A stretch of DNA of 64,000 nt from Synergistaceae bacterium. GTDB lineage: Bacteria > Synergistota > Synergistia > Synergistales > Aminobacteriaceae. The translations under genes were made by a program, and so were the position numbers. Positions 63,871-64,000 of the stretch are shown here, in pieces (within the stretch, counting starts at the first letter, position 1; each line of letters opens with the position of its first letter). The notes beneath the pieces are model-generated. The model ran no database searches. It was not told the DNA's origin and was given only the letters and a program-made list of their open reading frames with translations. The stretch is from positions 1 through 64,000 of the forward strand of contig JAFSUD010000068.1 in assembly GCA_017445405.1 (NCBI GenBank). Reading direction: 5' to 3'.

Positions 63871-63912
63871 CACAAAATATCTCCCGCAAGATTTTTCCTG
63901 CAGGAGATGTTA
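63871..63912 (-). terminator. Rho-independent terminator of a gene to the right of the window
   Basis: A 10-bp minus-strand stem ATCTCCTGCA/TGCGGGAGAT with a 10-base loop followed by ATTTTGTG, ending a transcript that comes from beyond 63930. Confidence 0.7.
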
Positions 63913-63953
63913 TAATTTGCGTTTATGCCTGAATTTACAGAGAGACTAGTATG

Positions 63954-63986
63954 GCGTGATGCGTGATGCGTGATGCGTGATGCGTG
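63954..63986. repeat. 7-bp tandem repeat GCGTGAT at window edge
   Basis: Four full copies of GCGTGAT plus a partial one, near the end of the window. A TATAAT and a short ORF (ATG at 63925) precede it, but the ORF stops inside the repeat. The final bases CCGATCT match the end of a common sequencing adapter, so this edge may be an assembly artefact. Confidence 0.8.
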
Positions 63987-64000
63987 CATGATACCGATCT

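Overview
The window looks like a chromosomal segment from a gut- or rumen-type member of the Synergistota (Synergistetes). The strongest clue is the C-termini of two large secreted proteins (48098-51292 and 51395-54238). They end in a GGCSAG- or GACSVN-type tripartite tail (Cys motif, hydrophobic stretch, Arg/Lys cluster) that matches the SYNERG-CTERM sorting signal. The mix of CodY/HslVU and CtsR/ClpC with FliW-CsrA, CheV, an MCP and SPFH HflKC also fits that phylum. Species cannot be named from this sequence alone. All functional calls rest on motif recognition by eye; no database search was run.

Layout. 1-3871 (+): a fatty-acid-like module (MaoC-type dehydratase, SDR reductase, ACP) coupled to an MBOAT O-acyltransferase and an SGNH-like partner. 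The MBOAT frame is broken at a run of ten G. 3918-9005: purL (-), an SDF-family symporter (+) and tRNA-Pro(CGG). 9155-19192, mostly (-): hflKC, nfeD, an ankyrin protein, der, a degenerate asparaginase-like gene, a LUD protein and a TPR protein, with a DUF362 gene on (+). 19330-25478 (+): fliW-csrA leads a purine cluster (purE, purM, a purN-purO fusion, a stand-alone AICAR transformylase, an orphan RelB/DinJ antitoxin, purD). 25481-27435: a C5-methyltransferase and a HaeII-family endonuclease sit immediately downstream. 27532-31311: hslV-hslU-codY followed by a PIN protein and an unknown gene. 31339-34384 (-): a BcgI-like restriction-modification system whose specificity gene is broken by a second G10/C10 tract between its two target-recognition domains.

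34400-43331: an MCP, a NUDIX hydrolase, fmt, def, ctsR-clpC and azlCD. 43444-43551: a candidate small membrane peptide with a structured leader and a possible antisense promoter. 44019-47964: cheV, an unknown gene, rpoD and a K+-channel-like protein. 48098-54238: a papain-like peptidase with a lectin domain and a CHAP-like protein with Ig-like repeats, both with surface-sorting tails. 54288-63843 (-): an AEC permease, a lipoprotein adenosine deaminase, a SprA-related metalloprotease-like protein, an S66 carboxypeptidase, holA, a type IV pilin-like gene, leuS and a TupA-like ATP-grasp gene.

Three features stand out. First, two classic contingency-type genes (surface acyltransferase and restriction specificity subunit) each carry a frame-breaking G10 tract, and the flanks of the two tracts are strikingly alike. 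Second, three separate gene junctions (def/fmt, azlC/azlD, holA/ldcA) carry diverged tandem duplications of the same design: the head of the downstream gene joined to the tail of the upstream gene. Third, the palindrome RGCGCY, the known HaeII-family target, appears to be absent from the whole window by eye, although other GCGC contexts are common. This suggests the HaeII-like system is active and has shaped the genome.
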